Assembly: GCA_963770995.1 (NCBI GenBank)
Contig: CAVYRS010000001.1
Location: 1,302,001 to 1,366,000 of the forward strand
Direction of reading: 5' to 3'
Source: CAVSWN01 sp963770995
GTDB taxonomy: Bacteria > Acidobacteriota > Vicinamibacteria > Vicinamibacterales > CAVVIG01
DNA: 64,000 nucleotides
The translations under genes and the position numbers were made by a program. Of this stretch, positions 53,281-62,679 are shown piece after piece (position 1 is the stretch's first letter; every line of letters starts with the position of its first letter). The notes beneath the pieces are model-generated. The model saw nothing but the letters and a program-made list of their open reading frames with translations, was not told the origin of the DNA and made no database searches.

Positions 53281-54099
53281 ATGGAGATCGATCGTAGAGC
53301 CTTCATCGCGAGTCTCGGCGGCGCGGCGGCTGTCGCGGCCATGGATCACGAAGCCAGGGCGGACGCACTCGAACACCACATGGAGGAGCAGCTCGACCAG
53401 GCCGTGGCCGCGCAGGGCCAGGAGGCGGCCAAATATCCGACGGTGGCCGAGCTCGAAGCGCAGATCGAGACGCGGAACTACCGCCGCGGCGCCGGCGGGC
53501 TGTTCGTCTCCGGGCGCGGAAACGTGAAGAAGCTCGAGCCGATGCCGGCCAAACCGACGCTCGAGGATTTCTTCAGGCTGCGCTTTGCGCCGGGGAACCA
53601 CGTGCTCCAGAGCGCCAACCGCGCCCTGAAGACCGGCATGTCTGAGGAAATCATCCTCGCGTGCCTGCTTCACGACACGGTGAACAATCTGATCAAACCG
53701 GATCACGGGTGGTGGGGCGCGCAGCTCTACGAGCCCTATATCCCAGAGAAGAGCGCGTTCGCGATTCGGTATCACCAGACGCTGCGGTTCTTCCCCGATG
53801 AACAGGCGGGCTACGAATATCCGGAAAGCTACTTCCGGACGTTCGGGCAGGATTACGTCCCGCCCCAGTACATCCAGGACACCTACAAGATGCTGAAGAA
53901 CCACAAGTGGTACATGGAGCCGCGACTGGTGACGGTCAACGATCTCTACTCGTTCGACCCGAACGCCAAGGTGTCGATCGAGCCGTTCATCGACATCATC
54001 GGGCGCCACTTCAAGCAGCCGAAGGAAGGCCTTGGCTACGACAACAGTCCGAGCGCGCACATGTGGCGCACGATCGCGAGGCCGGATTCGCCGCTGTAG
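53281..54099 (+). CDS. Tat-exported HD-domain-like protein
   Basis: A 272-aa protein. The N-terminus MEIDRRAFIASLGGAAAVAA is a twin-arginine-type leader. From residue 95 the sequence has HD-superfamily features: H107, ACLLHDTVN with the HD pair at 131-132, H142 in PDHGWWGAQLYEP and H165 in IRYHQTLRFF. This pattern fits metal-dependent phosphohydrolases or mixed-valence diiron oxygenases of the myo-inositol oxygenase type; it cannot be decided by eye. The start is ATG 53281, with GGAGG 6-10 nt upstream. No operon partner. Confidence 0.7.
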   Translation: MEIDRRAFIASLGGAAAVAAMDHEARADALEHHMEEQLDQAVAAQGQEAAKYPTVAELEAQIETRNYRRGAGGLFVSGRGNVKKLEPMPAKPTLEDFFRLRFAPGNHVLQSANRALKTGMSEEIILACLLHDTVNNLIKPDHGWWGAQLYEPYIPEKSAFAIRYHQTLRFFPDEQAGYEYPESYFRTFGQDYVPPQYIQDTYKMLKNHKWYMEPRLVTVNDLYSFDPNAKVSIEPFIDIIGRHFKQPKEGLGYDNSPSAHMWRTIARPDSPL

Positions 54100-54214
54100 T
54101 CTTCCCTGCCGGGTCGGCGAGTTGCCGCGGGCCGAGTAACTCGCCGACATCCTTCGCTAATCGACAGACGGTATTTGTTGAAAGGGCCATCTCGCCTCAC
54201 TAAGCTGTTCGGCT

Positions 54215-54328
54215 ATGAACGACGCGACTGCCGCCCTCATCGCCCAACATCTCGGCATGATCGCCAAGGCTCTCATTCGGATCGAGGAACATCTTGGAAA
54301 ACTGACTCAGCCGACGAAGAAGGAATAG
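54215..54328 (+). CDS. Small helical protein, 37 aa
   Basis: A 38-codon frame: MNDATAALIAQHLGMIAKAL followed by IRIEEHLGKLTQPTKKE. It forms one amphipathic helix with a lysine-rich tail. No clear ribosome-binding site and no known family. Codon positions look protein-like (G/C at third positions), and the helix is well formed, so it may be a real small gene; a chance frame is not excluded. Confidence 0.35.
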   Translation: MNDATAALIAQHLGMIAKALIRIEEHLGKLTQPTKKE

Positions 54329-54456
54329 ACGCAGCCGAAACCGGCACTAGTGCCCGCGCAACGTCCACGGCTGCATAGCGCTCCACCTGCGTCGCGCCAG
54401 CGTCATCAAACAGCCGAGTTGAAATCCTCGTGAAGTGGTGTGAGACTGCACGCGAG

Positions 54457-56955
54457 ATGCGCGCCTTCCGATCGATCGAACATTGGTGGCTGGATCTCAA
54501 GCTCGGCGGCCGGCTGCTGATCAAGTACCCGGGGCTGACGCTCGTCGGCGGCCTCGGGATGGCGGTCGCCATCGCGCTCGGCGCCGGCGCTGCCGGCATC
54601 GTTTCGATGCTGCTGGATCCTGCACTGCCCCTCGTGGAAGGCGACCGGGTCGTCGCGATCCAGAACTGGGATCGCGCGGCCAACAAGGCCGAGCCCCGGG
54701 TCCTGCACGACTTCGCCGCGTGGCGAGACGAGCTGACATCAGTTCAGCACATCGGGGCCTTCCAGGAGGATGGTCGCAACCTCATCGCCGCTGGCGGGCA
54801 GCCCGAGGCCGTTCGCGTGGCGGCGATCACCGCCTCCGCATTTCAGGTCGCACGAGTGCCGGCACTCGTCGGGCGGCATCTGCAGGACGCTGACGAGCGC
54901 GCCGGGGCGACACCGGTGCTCGTGATCGGCCACGACGTGTGGCGGAACCGCTTCGCGAGCGACCCCAGCATCGTTGGACGCACGGTCCAACTCGGCGACA
55001 CGACCCATGCCATCGTCGGCGTCATGCCGGCGGGCTTCGGGTTTCCGATCAACCACCGCTTCTGGGTTCCGCTCCGGGCGGAAGCATCGCAGCTCGAACC
55101 ACGCACGGGACCGGAAATCTTCGCGTTCGGCCGGCTGGCGCCCGGTGCGACGCTCGCGAGCGCGCAGGCGGAACTGACCACGATCGGCCAGCGGGCGGCG
55201 GCCGCTTTTCCGGCGACGCACGAGCACCTTCTCCCGCGCGTGCTGCCGTACACCTATCAGTTCTCCGACATGGACGATCCTGCGAATGTCCTGAGTCTCC
55301 GCCTGACGCAGCTGCTGGTGATTCTGCTGCTGGTGGTGGTCTGTGTGAACGTCGCCATTCTGGTGTACGCGCGGACGGCGACCCGCTACGGCGAGATCGC
55401 GGTGCGCAGCGCCCTCGGTGCAAGCCGCCGGCGCATCGTCGGTCAGCTGTTCATGGAAGCGCTCGTACTCGCCATGGCTGCGGCAGCAGCGGGACTCGTC
55501 CTCCTGACCGTCGCCTTCCAGGAGCTTGACACCGCCCTCTCGCAATTCGCGGGGCAACTACCCTTCTGGCTGACCTTCGGCATTTCTTCCAGCGCCGTCG
55601 TGTACGCGCTCGCGCTGATGATCCTTGCTGCGGCGATCGTGGGCGTCGTGCCGGCGCTGAAGGTCACGGGACGCCGGATGCAGGTGCGCCTGCAGACACT
55701 CTCGTCGGGCGCGGGTGCGGGCATGCAGCTCGGAAAGACGTGGACCGTGCTCATCGTCGCCCAGGTCGCGTTCGCGGTCGCGCTGCTGCCCGCGGCGATT
55801 TTCAATGCGTGGGATACGATTCGCGTCGGACTCGCAGACCCTGGAGGCGCGGCCAGGGAATTCCTGACCGCGCAGCTCGTGGTGGACCGCGCCGCCACTG
55901 CGGCAGCGACCGGCGATCTGCTCCGGCGCCTGAAGGCGGAGCCCGGCGTCTCCGCCGTGACGTCTGCGATGGCTGTTCCAGGCGAAGAACCGACGGTCTG
56001 GATTGAGGTCGAGGGCGTCGCAATGCCGGCGCAATCGGAATCCGAGGCCAGCGGTTTCGCCGTCCGATCCGGAACATTCGGCCACGAGGTGCGGTTCAAC
56101 CGCGTGGACGCCGGTTTCTTTGCCGCGTTCGACGTCCGGGCTCTCATGGGCCGTGCATTCGACGCATCCGACGGCCGGGCCGGAGGGAATGCGGTTATCG
56201 TGAACCGGAGTTTTGCGCAGCGCATCGTGCAGGATGACAACGTGCTGGGCCGCCGCGTCCGCTACGTCGGCCGGAGTGGCGATGCCCGTCCGGAGCACGT
56301 GGAGCTGGGACGCTGGTACGAAATCGTCGGCGTGGTGAGCGACTTCCCCGCCAGGGTGACGGAGTTCGGCGTGGTCGATGCCAAGCTGTACCACGCCATC
56401 ACGCCTGGACAGGTGTCCCCGGTCACGCTCGCGATTCGGGCGCAGGGCGATGCCCCACAAGCTATGGCCGGCCGGCTTCGCGAGATTGCCGCAGCGGTCG
56501 ATCCGAACCTTCAGCTGCGCAATGTCCTGACGCTGGACGAAGTGTTGCGCAGGGAGCAGGGCGTGACGCGGCTGGTCGCCGCCGCGCTCGCGGTCGTGAC
56601 ATTGAGCGTGGTGCTCCTCTCCGCGGCCGGGATCTACTCGATGATGTCGTTCACCGTTACGCAGCGCCGGCGGGAGTTTGGCATTCGCGCGGCGCTCGGT
56701 GCCAATCCGCACCGCATTCTCGCCAGCATTTTCTCGCGTGCGCTCGGCCAGCTCGCGATTGGGGCGAGCTTTGGTGTGATTGCGGCGGTTCTGCTCGAAC
56801 AGGCCACACACGGCGACCTCATGCGCGGCAACGGCGCGGTCGTCCTGCCCATCGTCGTCGTCTTCATGACGGTCGTGGGACTTCTGGCGGCACTCGGACC
56901 CACGCGGCGGGGTCTAAGCATCGATCCGGCGGAAGCACTCAAAGCCGAAGCGTAG
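54457..56955 (+). CDS. ADOP-family FtsX-type ABC permease
   Basis: An 832-aa protein with two MacB-PCD/FtsX modules. The first has a transmembrane helix at about 22-45 (LTLVGGLGMAVAIALGAGAA), a periplasmic MacB-type core, and three helices from about 285 with the FtsX signature YARTATRYGEIAVRSALGAS. A central helix (VLIVAQVAFAVALLPAAIF) opens the second core, and the end repeats the signature TQRRREFGIRAALGANPHR with three helices. The C-terminus IDPAEALKAEA is typical. No ATP-binding subunit is adjacent, as is usual for ADOP proteins. ATG 54457 is preferred over GTG 54430. Confidence 0.92.
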   Translation: MRAFRSIEHWWLDLKLGGRLLIKYPGLTLVGGLGMAVAIALGAGAAGIVSMLLDPALPLVEGDRVVAIQNWDRAANKAEPRVLHDFAAWRDELTSVQHIGAFQEDGRNLIAAGGQPEAVRVAAITASAFQVARVPALVGRHLQDADERAGATPVLVIGHDVWRNRFASDPSIVGRTVQLGDTTHAIVGVMPAGFGFPINHRFWVPLRAEASQLEPRTGPEIFAFGRLAPGATLASAQAELTTIGQRAAAAFPATHEHLLPRVLPYTYQFSDMDDPANVLSLRLTQLLVILLLVVVCVNVAILVYARTATRYGEIAVRSALGASRRRIVGQLFMEALVLAMAAAAAGLVLLTVAFQELDTALSQFAGQLPFWLTFGISSSAVVYALALMILAAAIVGVVPALKVTGRRMQVRLQTLSSGAGAGMQLGKTWTVLIVAQVAFAVALLPAAIFNAWDTIRVGLADPGGAAREFLTAQLVVDRAATAAATGDLLRRLKAEPGVSAVTSAMAVPGEEPTVWIEVEGVAMPAQSESEASGFAVRSGTFGHEVRFNRVDAGFFAAFDVRALMGRAFDASDGRAGGNAVIVNRSFAQRIVQDDNVLGRRVRYVGRSGDARPEHVELGRWYEIVGVVSDFPARVTEFGVVDAKLYHAITPGQVSPVTLAIRAQGDAPQAMAGRLREIAAAVDPNLQLRNVLTLDEVLRREQGVTRLVAAALAVVTLSVVLLSAAGIYSMMSFTVTQRRREFGIRAALGANPHRILASIFSRALGQLAIGASFGVIAAVLLEQATHGDLMRGNGAVVLPIVVVFMTVVGLLAALGPTRRGLSIDPAEALKAEA

Positions 56956-56997
56956 ATCGGCCACTGTGACGCGTGCGGTACACTAGGCTCAGACGTC

Positions 56998-58290
56998 GTG
57001 AGTCAGCCCGGTCGTCCTCGTGTCCTGGCGGTCCTACCCGCGCTGTTTCCGTCGACCGTCATTACCGTCGCCCTGCCGCTGCTGCGGCTGCACCAGGCGC
57101 GCGCGATCGATCTCGACTTGACGCTGCAAAGCCTGGTCAGGCGCGACGCGGTCGAGTCGGCGGACGTGCTGGTGCTGTGTCATACGCTCGACCCGGCGTT
57201 CGGTCGAATTCTCGACTGGGCGCATGCGCTCGGTAGGCCGCTGATCTACGACATCGACGACAACCTGCTGGACATTCCGGCAGACATTCCCGGCCTCGAC
57301 TACCTGCGCGAACCCGCCCGGCGCACACAACTCGTCGCGTGCCTCCGGCAGGCGGATGTCATTCGCACCTATTCCCAGGCCTTGCGGCAGGTTCTCTCGT
57401 CGTACAACTCGAACGTCGTTGTCGTGCGCGGATCGCTCGACTGGGGACTGATCGGCGAACCGGCGCCGGCGCGTGCCAGCGGCCGGGTGCGAATCGTGTA
57501 TGCCACGAACCGCAAACAGGACGCGGTCGGCCTCATGCTCGTGAAGCCGCTGCTGCGCATCCTGGAAGCATTTCCGCAGACGGAGGTGATCATCTGGGGA
57601 CCGAGGTTCGAGGACCTGGCGCGTCACGCTCGAGTTCGACACATTCCGCTGGTGCGGCAATACGAGCGCTTTTTCTCGCGGTTCGCCCGCGAACGATTCG
57701 ACATCGGACTCGCGCCGCTGCCGGATGAGCCGTTCTACCGCTGCAAGAGCAACAACAAGTTCCGCGAGTACGCGGCCTGCGGTCTCGCCGGCGTGTATTC
57801 CGACATGGCCGTCTACAACACGTCGGTCGCCGACGGCGCCACCGGACTGCTCGTCGACAACGACGAACAGGCGTGGTTTACGGCTATCGAGCGCCTCGTC
57901 ACGGACGAAGCGCTTCGCACGCGCATTGCCCGCAACGCGACAGCGCATGCGCGAAACGAATGGAACGAGCAGGCCACCGACCAGCAGTGGATGGACCTGA
58001 TCGAGCCGCTCGCATCACCCGAGGGACGGCGTGACGCGGCCGGGCACGAACGGCATCGCGTCAATGGCGTCCAGCCTCCCCGCGCCGGCGCTCACGTGAT
58101 GGCCACGGCGTTTGGACTCTTCACCCTGGCGTGGCAGCTCGGCGTCAGGGTCGCGCCCGCCGTGTGGCGCCACGGCCTGCGCGAGTCGAGCAGCCGGGTT
58201 CACGGCCACATCGCCGGCAGTGCGGAGTTCATGCTGTGGGAGCTCAATCGCTGGAGGCTCCAGCGCCGGATGTCCTCGCATCGCCAATGA
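56998..58290 (+). CDS. Glycosyltransferase (GT-B, family 4-like)
   Basis: A 430-aa protein beginning at GTG 56998. It has a GT-B layout: N-terminal Rossmann half (LVLCHTLDPAFGRILDWAHA, PLIYDIDDNLLDIP), and C-terminal half with VRIVYATNRKQDA, IIWGPRFEDL, FDIGLAPLPDEPFYRCKSNN and FREYAACGLAGVYSDM, the donor-binding region. The last 100 residues (LGVRVAPAVWRHGLRES) may be a membrane-associated tail. It probably adds a sugar to a lipid-linked glycan, first gene of the locus. The 3' end overlaps the convergent gene by 47 bp. Confidence 0.85.
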   Translation: MSQPGRPRVLAVLPALFPSTVITVALPLLRLHQARAIDLDLTLQSLVRRDAVESADVLVLCHTLDPAFGRILDWAHALGRPLIYDIDDNLLDIPADIPGLDYLREPARRTQLVACLRQADVIRTYSQALRQVLSSYNSNVVVVRGSLDWGLIGEPAPARASGRVRIVYATNRKQDAVGLMLVKPLLRILEAFPQTEVIIWGPRFEDLARHARVRHIPLVRQYERFFSRFARERFDIGLAPLPDEPFYRCKSNNKFREYAACGLAGVYSDMAVYNTSVADGATGLLVDNDEQAWFTAIERLVTDEALRTRIARNATAHARNEWNEQATDQQWMDLIEPLASPEGRRDAAGHERHRVNGVQPPRAGAHVMATAFGLFTLAWQLGVRVAPAVWRHGLRESSSRVHGHIAGSAEFMLWELNRWRLQRRMSSHRQ

Positions 58291-59035
58291 GCAACGCGTA
58301 GAGGACCATCAGCAGCGCCATCTGATACGCAGCCGCGACCGCGATCTCGACGAGGCCGGATTGCAGCGCACGAGGCAGCGTTGGCGCGACGTCGATGCGA
58401 AACCGCTGGTACGCGGTGCGCCACCGGCTGAACGCTCGAAGCGACAGCGAGCCGAGCTGCCGCTGCTCGCCGATCCACATCGCGCCGCCGCCGAACACGT
58501 TGTCGATCGAGACGATGGCGCCAACCCGATCCTGCCGGTCGGCTGGCCGGTTGGCAGGCGACGGGCCGGGTTCGTCAGCCGGCACGGCGTCGATCAGTTC
58601 GAGCCTGAGCAAGTACCAGCGCATGCCTGACGTTTCCTCGCCTGGGAACGCGATGCGCCGCCATTCCACGCCGGACACGCGTTTGATCGTCACGAACTGG
58701 CTGACGGCCGGAGCCGGACGCTTGGCGTTGGGTTCGTCGATCGCCGTCAACTCGGTACGAAGCAACAGGTTCAGTGGGCGATCGGTCGAGAATTGAACCT
58801 CGACGGCCGCAAAACCGCTCGCGTTGAAGTAGAACGCCTGGAAGATGGCCACGCCCCGGCCGAACTCGTCGGCCGATTTGCGGTGAAAGCCCTGGATCGT
58901 CAGGGCCGGAGTTTCGCGAAAGAAAGCCGACCACGTCTGATAGCCCAGGACGACAGCTGCCGCGGCAAAGATCAAGACGCGCAGACGTCGCTCACGCAGC
59001 ATGGTCGGCGCACTGGTGCGTGAGTCTTCGAGCAC
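58244..59035 (-). CDS. Membrane-anchored protein of a glycan locus
   Basis: A 263-aa protein with one N-terminal transmembrane helix (VLIFAAAAVVLGYQTWSAFF, about residues 20-40) and one near the C-terminus (VEIAVAAAYQMALLMVLYAL). Between them lies a periplasmic domain of beta character (FNASGFAAVEVQFSTDRPLN, VEWRRIAFPGEETSGMRWYL). No family recognised. It overlaps the upstream O-antigen ligase gene by 44 bp on the same strand, so the two are co-translated and likely cooperate in polymerising or transferring the glycan. Confidence 0.7.
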   Translation of the reverse strand: MLEDSRTSAPTMLRERRLRVLIFAAAAVVLGYQTWSAFFRETPALTIQGFHRKSADEFGRGVAIFQAFYFNASGFAAVEVQFSTDRPLNLLLRTELTAIDEPNAKRPAPAVSQFVTIKRVSGVEWRRIAFPGEETSGMRWYLLRLELIDAVPADEPGPSPANRPADRQDRVGAIVSIDNVFGGGAMWIGEQRQLGSLSLRAFSRWRTAYQRFRIDVAPTLPRALQSGLVEIAVAAAYQMALLMVLYALLIGDARTSGAGASSD

Positions 59036-60302
59036 GATCCCATTCCGCAGTGATCAAGGCCGCCGCAATCCAGGCGATCGACTGCAGGCGCAGGCGTTCC
59101 GTGCCCTCGAACATGTTCTCGCCCAGGTTCGACACGGCGATGGCCACCAGGGCGAGAAACAGTCCGACGTTGATGCCGTGGCCCAGTGCGCCGTCCGTGC
59201 TCACCCGCCACCCGGCCCAGAGCGCCGCGGCCCACATCATCGCGTATGCGGCGCCTCCGACAATGCCGACCTCGGCCAACTGCTGAAGGTATGCATTGTG
59301 GGGATGCATCGGGGTCGGATAACCAACGTGGTACGGCGAGGGTGGCACATCGATCGTGGGCCGTACGGCCATATAGGTGCCGAGGCCCGTTCCGCGGAGC
59401 GGGTTCCGGCTGATGATCTTCGGCGCATCGACCCAGGCGGCGACCCGGAACGAGAGTCCACTCTCGGGGCCGCGCGCGAGTCCGGCGGCCATCCTGGCGA
59501 GATGGATCATGTACGGTGTGCCGACGACGCCAACGAAGGCGCCGATCGTCACGAGGGCGAGCAGCGACCGCCGAAATCCTCCTATTCGCAAACCGTACGC
59601 GCACGCGGCGATCAGGGCGGCCGCCATCGCCGCCCACGGCACGCGCGAATACATGAAGAGGCATTCGACCACCGCGGCAAGAATCAGAACGATCGCCGCG
59701 ATCTGCACGGCGTAGGAGCGCGTGCGCTGCCAGACTCCGATCAGCAATCCAAACTGGATGGCGGCCGCAAGGCCGAGGCCTTCGCGACCGCCCCACTCCA
59801 GCGGCGGAAACTGCAGAACACGCACTTCGAGGCCGACGCGCAAGTGCACGGCGAGCGCCGTCCACTCGAGCATCGCAATCCCGCCGACCAGTGCGGCGAC
59901 CACCACACGCGCCAGCGCCGGCCGATTGCCGGCGAGGACACGGACGGCGCCAAACACCACCAGCTGCGCACCCAGTCCACGAATCGCCACGCCGGTCGCA
60001 TGTCGATCGAAGCTCGTGGGCCAGGTTGCGAACACGAGCACGACGTACGCCCACATCAAAAAGTCGAAGGGAGTCGGCCGCCAGAGCGCGCGCCTGACCA
60101 CGCCGTTGATGATCAGAATCGGAAGGCCGAAGGCGTAGCAGGTGATCGCCCACGCGGTGTGAGGTTCGACCTGGAACGGATTCAGGATCGCCGGGTGTAA
60201 GAGCGCGATCAAAAACGTCACCAGCAGGGCAACGTTTGCGACTTCAACGAACGCTACGACATCGCTCTGAGGGGAATCGACTGCCGCAGCTGACCTCTGC
60301 AC
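58992..60302 (-). CDS. O-antigen ligase / polymerase (Wzy_C family)
   Basis: About 436 aa with ten or more transmembrane segments. The large periplasmic loop carries the family signature: PKIISRNPLRGTGLGTYM and PTPMHPHNAYLQQLAEVGI, with the HPHN motif seen in WaaL/Wzy enzymes. It joins or polymerises lipid-linked oligosaccharides on the outer face of the inner membrane. The frame is open to 60383, but a start at GTG 60302 avoids overlap with the divergent glycosyltransferase start at 60358. It is co-translated with the membrane protein that follows. Confidence 0.85.
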   Translation of the reverse strand: MQRSAAAVDSPQSDVVAFVEVANVALLVTFLIALLHPAILNPFQVEPHTAWAITCYAFGLPILIINGVVRRALWRPTPFDFLMWAYVVLVFATWPTSFDRHATGVAIRGLGAQLVVFGAVRVLAGNRPALARVVVAALVGGIAMLEWTALAVHLRVGLEVRVLQFPPLEWGGREGLGLAAAIQFGLLIGVWQRTRSYAVQIAAIVLILAAVVECLFMYSRVPWAAMAAALIAACAYGLRIGGFRRSLLALVTIGAFVGVVGTPYMIHLARMAAGLARGPESGLSFRVAAWVDAPKIISRNPLRGTGLGTYMAVRPTIDVPPSPYHVGYPTPMHPHNAYLQQLAEVGIVGGAAYAMMWAAALWAGWRVSTDGALGHGINVGLFLALVAIAVSNLGENMFEGTERLRLQSIAWIAAALITAEWDRARRLTHQCADHAA

Positions 60303-60357
60303 CGGGTCAGCATTGTATCTGGCATGTAAAGGCGCGGGCCGGTACAATACCCGCCGC

Positions 60358-61302
60358 ATGGCCACGTCGGTGCTCATCGTCAACTTCCGGGCCTATGGAG
60401 ATCTCGCGCGCTGCCTGCACTCGCTCGAAGCGCAACTGCGCCCGGGCGACGAAGTCATCGTGCTCGACAACGAGAGCCAGGAGTCGCGCGCGGCGGCGGT
60501 CGGCCGGAGGTTCCCGTTCGTACTGACCATCCCCTCGGCGATCAACCTTGGATTCGCGGCTGGCATCAATGTCGCCGCGCGCCACGCGCGCAACGAGTCT
60601 CTGTTGCTGCTGAATCCCGACACGGTCATCGAGGGTCCGGTGGTCGCCGTGCTCGAAGAATTTCTCTCGTCGCATCGCGACACCGCCGTGGTGGGACCGC
60701 GCGTCATCAACGGCGATGGTTCGATTCAGCCGTCGGCGCGGGCGTTCCCGGGCTTCTCCACGCTCCTCGGCGGACGCTCCGCCTGGTTGACGCGGCAGTA
60801 TCCCAACAACCCTTGGGCGCGGCGCAATCTGCTTGGTCTCGATGCGCGCGCGCCGCTTCACGCGGAATGGCTGTCGGGATCGTGTTTGATGACGCGGCGG
60901 GACGTGTTCAACCAGCTCGGAGGCCTCGACGAGTCCTTCTTCCTCTACTGGGAAGACGCGGACTATTGCCGGCGCGTCGCCGAGCTCGGCTTTCACCGCA
61001 CCTACTTACCGGCGGTGTCTGTCCGGCACTTCGGCGGCGGATCTGCCCGGTACAACCTGGCGCGTGCCATTCGGGAGTTTCATCGAAGCGCCTACATCCT
61101 GCACTGCAAGCAGAGCGGCCTGGCGGGGAAGGCCGGCGCGCCCCTGGTGCGGGCCGGTCTCTACGTTCGCGGCGAGCTCAGAGTGCGTCGGACGCGGGCC
61201 GCGGCCGGTGAGGCTGCCACGATGCCCGCGGACGAGCCGCCGGCGATATCCCATCTGAACACCGTTACCCAGGAATCTCACCTCGATTCCGTCGCGACCT
61301 AA
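60358..61302 (+). CDS. GT2 glycosyltransferase (rhamnosyltransferase-like)
   Basis: A 314-aa GT-A fold enzyme: ATSVLIVNFRAYGDLARCLH, VIVLDNESQES, INLGFAAGINVAARHARNES, LLLLNPDTVIE (DxD-like), HAEWLSGSCLMTRRDVFNQL and LDESFFLYWEDADYCRRVAE (the ED acceptor-base motif of rhamnosyltransferase-type GT2). The start ATG 60358 directly follows the promoter region shared with the divergent ligase. It adds a sugar to the growing glycan in the cytoplasm. Confidence 0.9.
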   Translation: MATSVLIVNFRAYGDLARCLHSLEAQLRPGDEVIVLDNESQESRAAAVGRRFPFVLTIPSAINLGFAAGINVAARHARNESLLLLNPDTVIEGPVVAVLEEFLSSHRDTAVVGPRVINGDGSIQPSARAFPGFSTLLGGRSAWLTRQYPNNPWARRNLLGLDARAPLHAEWLSGSCLMTRRDVFNQLGGLDESFFLYWEDADYCRRVAELGFHRTYLPAVSVRHFGGGSARYNLARAIREFHRSAYILHCKQSGLAGKAGAPLVRAGLYVRGELRVRRTRAAAGEAATMPADEPPAISHLNTVTQESHLDSVAT

Positions 61303-61403
61303 GGTTCGAGGCTCGCGCCTCGTTCTCTGAACGAACCGCATGACGGTAGCGCTTGCTCTCGGGCGGATCAAGGCACGCGCAATCACACTATGATCGGCCT
61401 ACA

Positions 61404-62405
61404 TTGACAGACCCGGTCGACGCACGGCTTCTCATCCTCATTCCAATTTTTGAAGACTGGGCGGCGGCAGCGCTGCTTCTGCCCGACCTCGATCGTGCCC
61501 TGCATGCGGCGGATCTCCATGCGGCGGTCTGGCTCGTCGACGATGGATCGATCGAGCCGCCGCCTCAGACGCTTGGCGCGCGCGACTATCGGGCGCTCGA
61601 CTCGATCCACGTCCTGACGCTCCGGCGCAACCTCGGCCACCAGCGGGCGATCGCGATCGGCCTGGCGGCCGCGCACGAGCAATTCCGTCCGAGCGCGCTG
61701 GTGGTGATGGACGGCGACGGCGAGGACGCCCCAGATGATGTCCCGCGACTCGTCGCCGCCTTGCGCGCGTGTGACGGCCGGCACATCGTGTTTGCGGAGC
61801 GGAGACGACGCGCGGAGCACGCCCTGTTCAAAGCGTTTTACGCCGCGTATCGGTGGGGACATCGACTGCTCACGGGCATCTCGGTTCGAGTCGGCAACTT
61901 CAGCATCGTGCCGGCGGCACAGCTCGAGCGGATCGTCGTGGTGTCCGAGTTGTGGAATCACTATGCCGCCGCCGTCGACCAGGCGAGACTTCCGCGCGAC
62001 ACGATCCCGACCCGCCGTTTACCGCGGCTGACCGGCGCGTCGCGGATGAATTTCACCTCCCTGGTGACACACGGCTTGCGCGCACTCTCGGTGCACGCCG
62101 AGCTCATCGGAGTCCGGTTGTTGGTCCTCGCCATCGTGCTGGCGATCGTTCTGGTCACAGCGCCCGTGATCGTCTTCGGCACGCGGATGGTGACGCCGTC
62201 GGCTGTCCCGCCCTGGGCCGTTGTGCTCACCGGTGCGTTCGCGCTGCTGGTCGCCCAAACCGTCGCATCGGCCGTCGTCTTCGTCTTTCTCGTGCTCCAC
62301 GGCCGATCGCAGCCCCTCTTCATCCCGATTCGCGACTACGTGCATTTCGTCAAGACCCTGACGTCGCTGTCCCCCACGCCGTCCACCTCCGCACACGTCG
62401 GATGA
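61404..62405 (+). CDS. GT2 glycosyltransferase with two C-terminal membrane helices
   Basis: About 333 aa. The catalytic domain is of the polyprenyl-phosphate sugar-synthase type: ARLLILIPIFEDWAAAALLL, VWLVDDGSIEPP, LRRNLGHQRAIAIGLAAAHE, and VVMDGDGEDAPDDVPRLVAA (the DGDGED donor motif). Two C-terminal helices follow (VRLLVLAIVLAIVLVTAPVI and VVLTGAFALLVAQTVASAVV), as in GtrB/DPM1-like proteins. The start is TTG 61404 or an upstream TTG at 61353; neither has a clear ribosome-binding site. It is the last gene of the glycan locus. Confidence 0.85.
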   Translation: MTDPVDARLLILIPIFEDWAAAALLLPDLDRALHAADLHAAVWLVDDGSIEPPPQTLGARDYRALDSIHVLTLRRNLGHQRAIAIGLAAAHEQFRPSALVVMDGDGEDAPDDVPRLVAALRACDGRHIVFAERRRRAEHALFKAFYAAYRWGHRLLTGISVRVGNFSIVPAAQLERIVVVSELWNHYAAAVDQARLPRDTIPTRRLPRLTGASRMNFTSLVTHGLRALSVHAELIGVRLLVLAIVLAIVLVTAPVIVFGTRMVTPSAVPPWAVVLTGAFALLVAQTVASAVVFVFLVLHGRSQPLFIPIRDYVHFVKTLTSLSPTPSTSAHVG

Positions 62406-62679
62406 CGTTGGACCGCCCGCGCTGATGATGCGTGCGCGTCGCTCGTGTCGTGTGACGGCGATCCCGCGAATCACGTGCGGGAGCTCACCGTTCGAGTGGC
62501 GGACGCATGTGGTCGGAGCCGGGACCTGCCGGCGGTGATTGAAGCGCGAGACCGCGAGCTCACGGAGCAACGGCGATGAAATCCTGGGACCGTGACATAC
62601 TCCTGAAGGGATCTCGGTCTGGCATCGAGATGCGAACGCATTCGGCCGCGTCGGTCTATCGTATACGGGAGGTGTTCGC

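Noticed and set aside
62406..62679. Gap between the glycan locus and the MBL gene searched for a promoter, terminator or small RNA
   Set aside because: No convincing hairpin with a T-run, no -35/-10 pair and no conserved-looking frame were seen.
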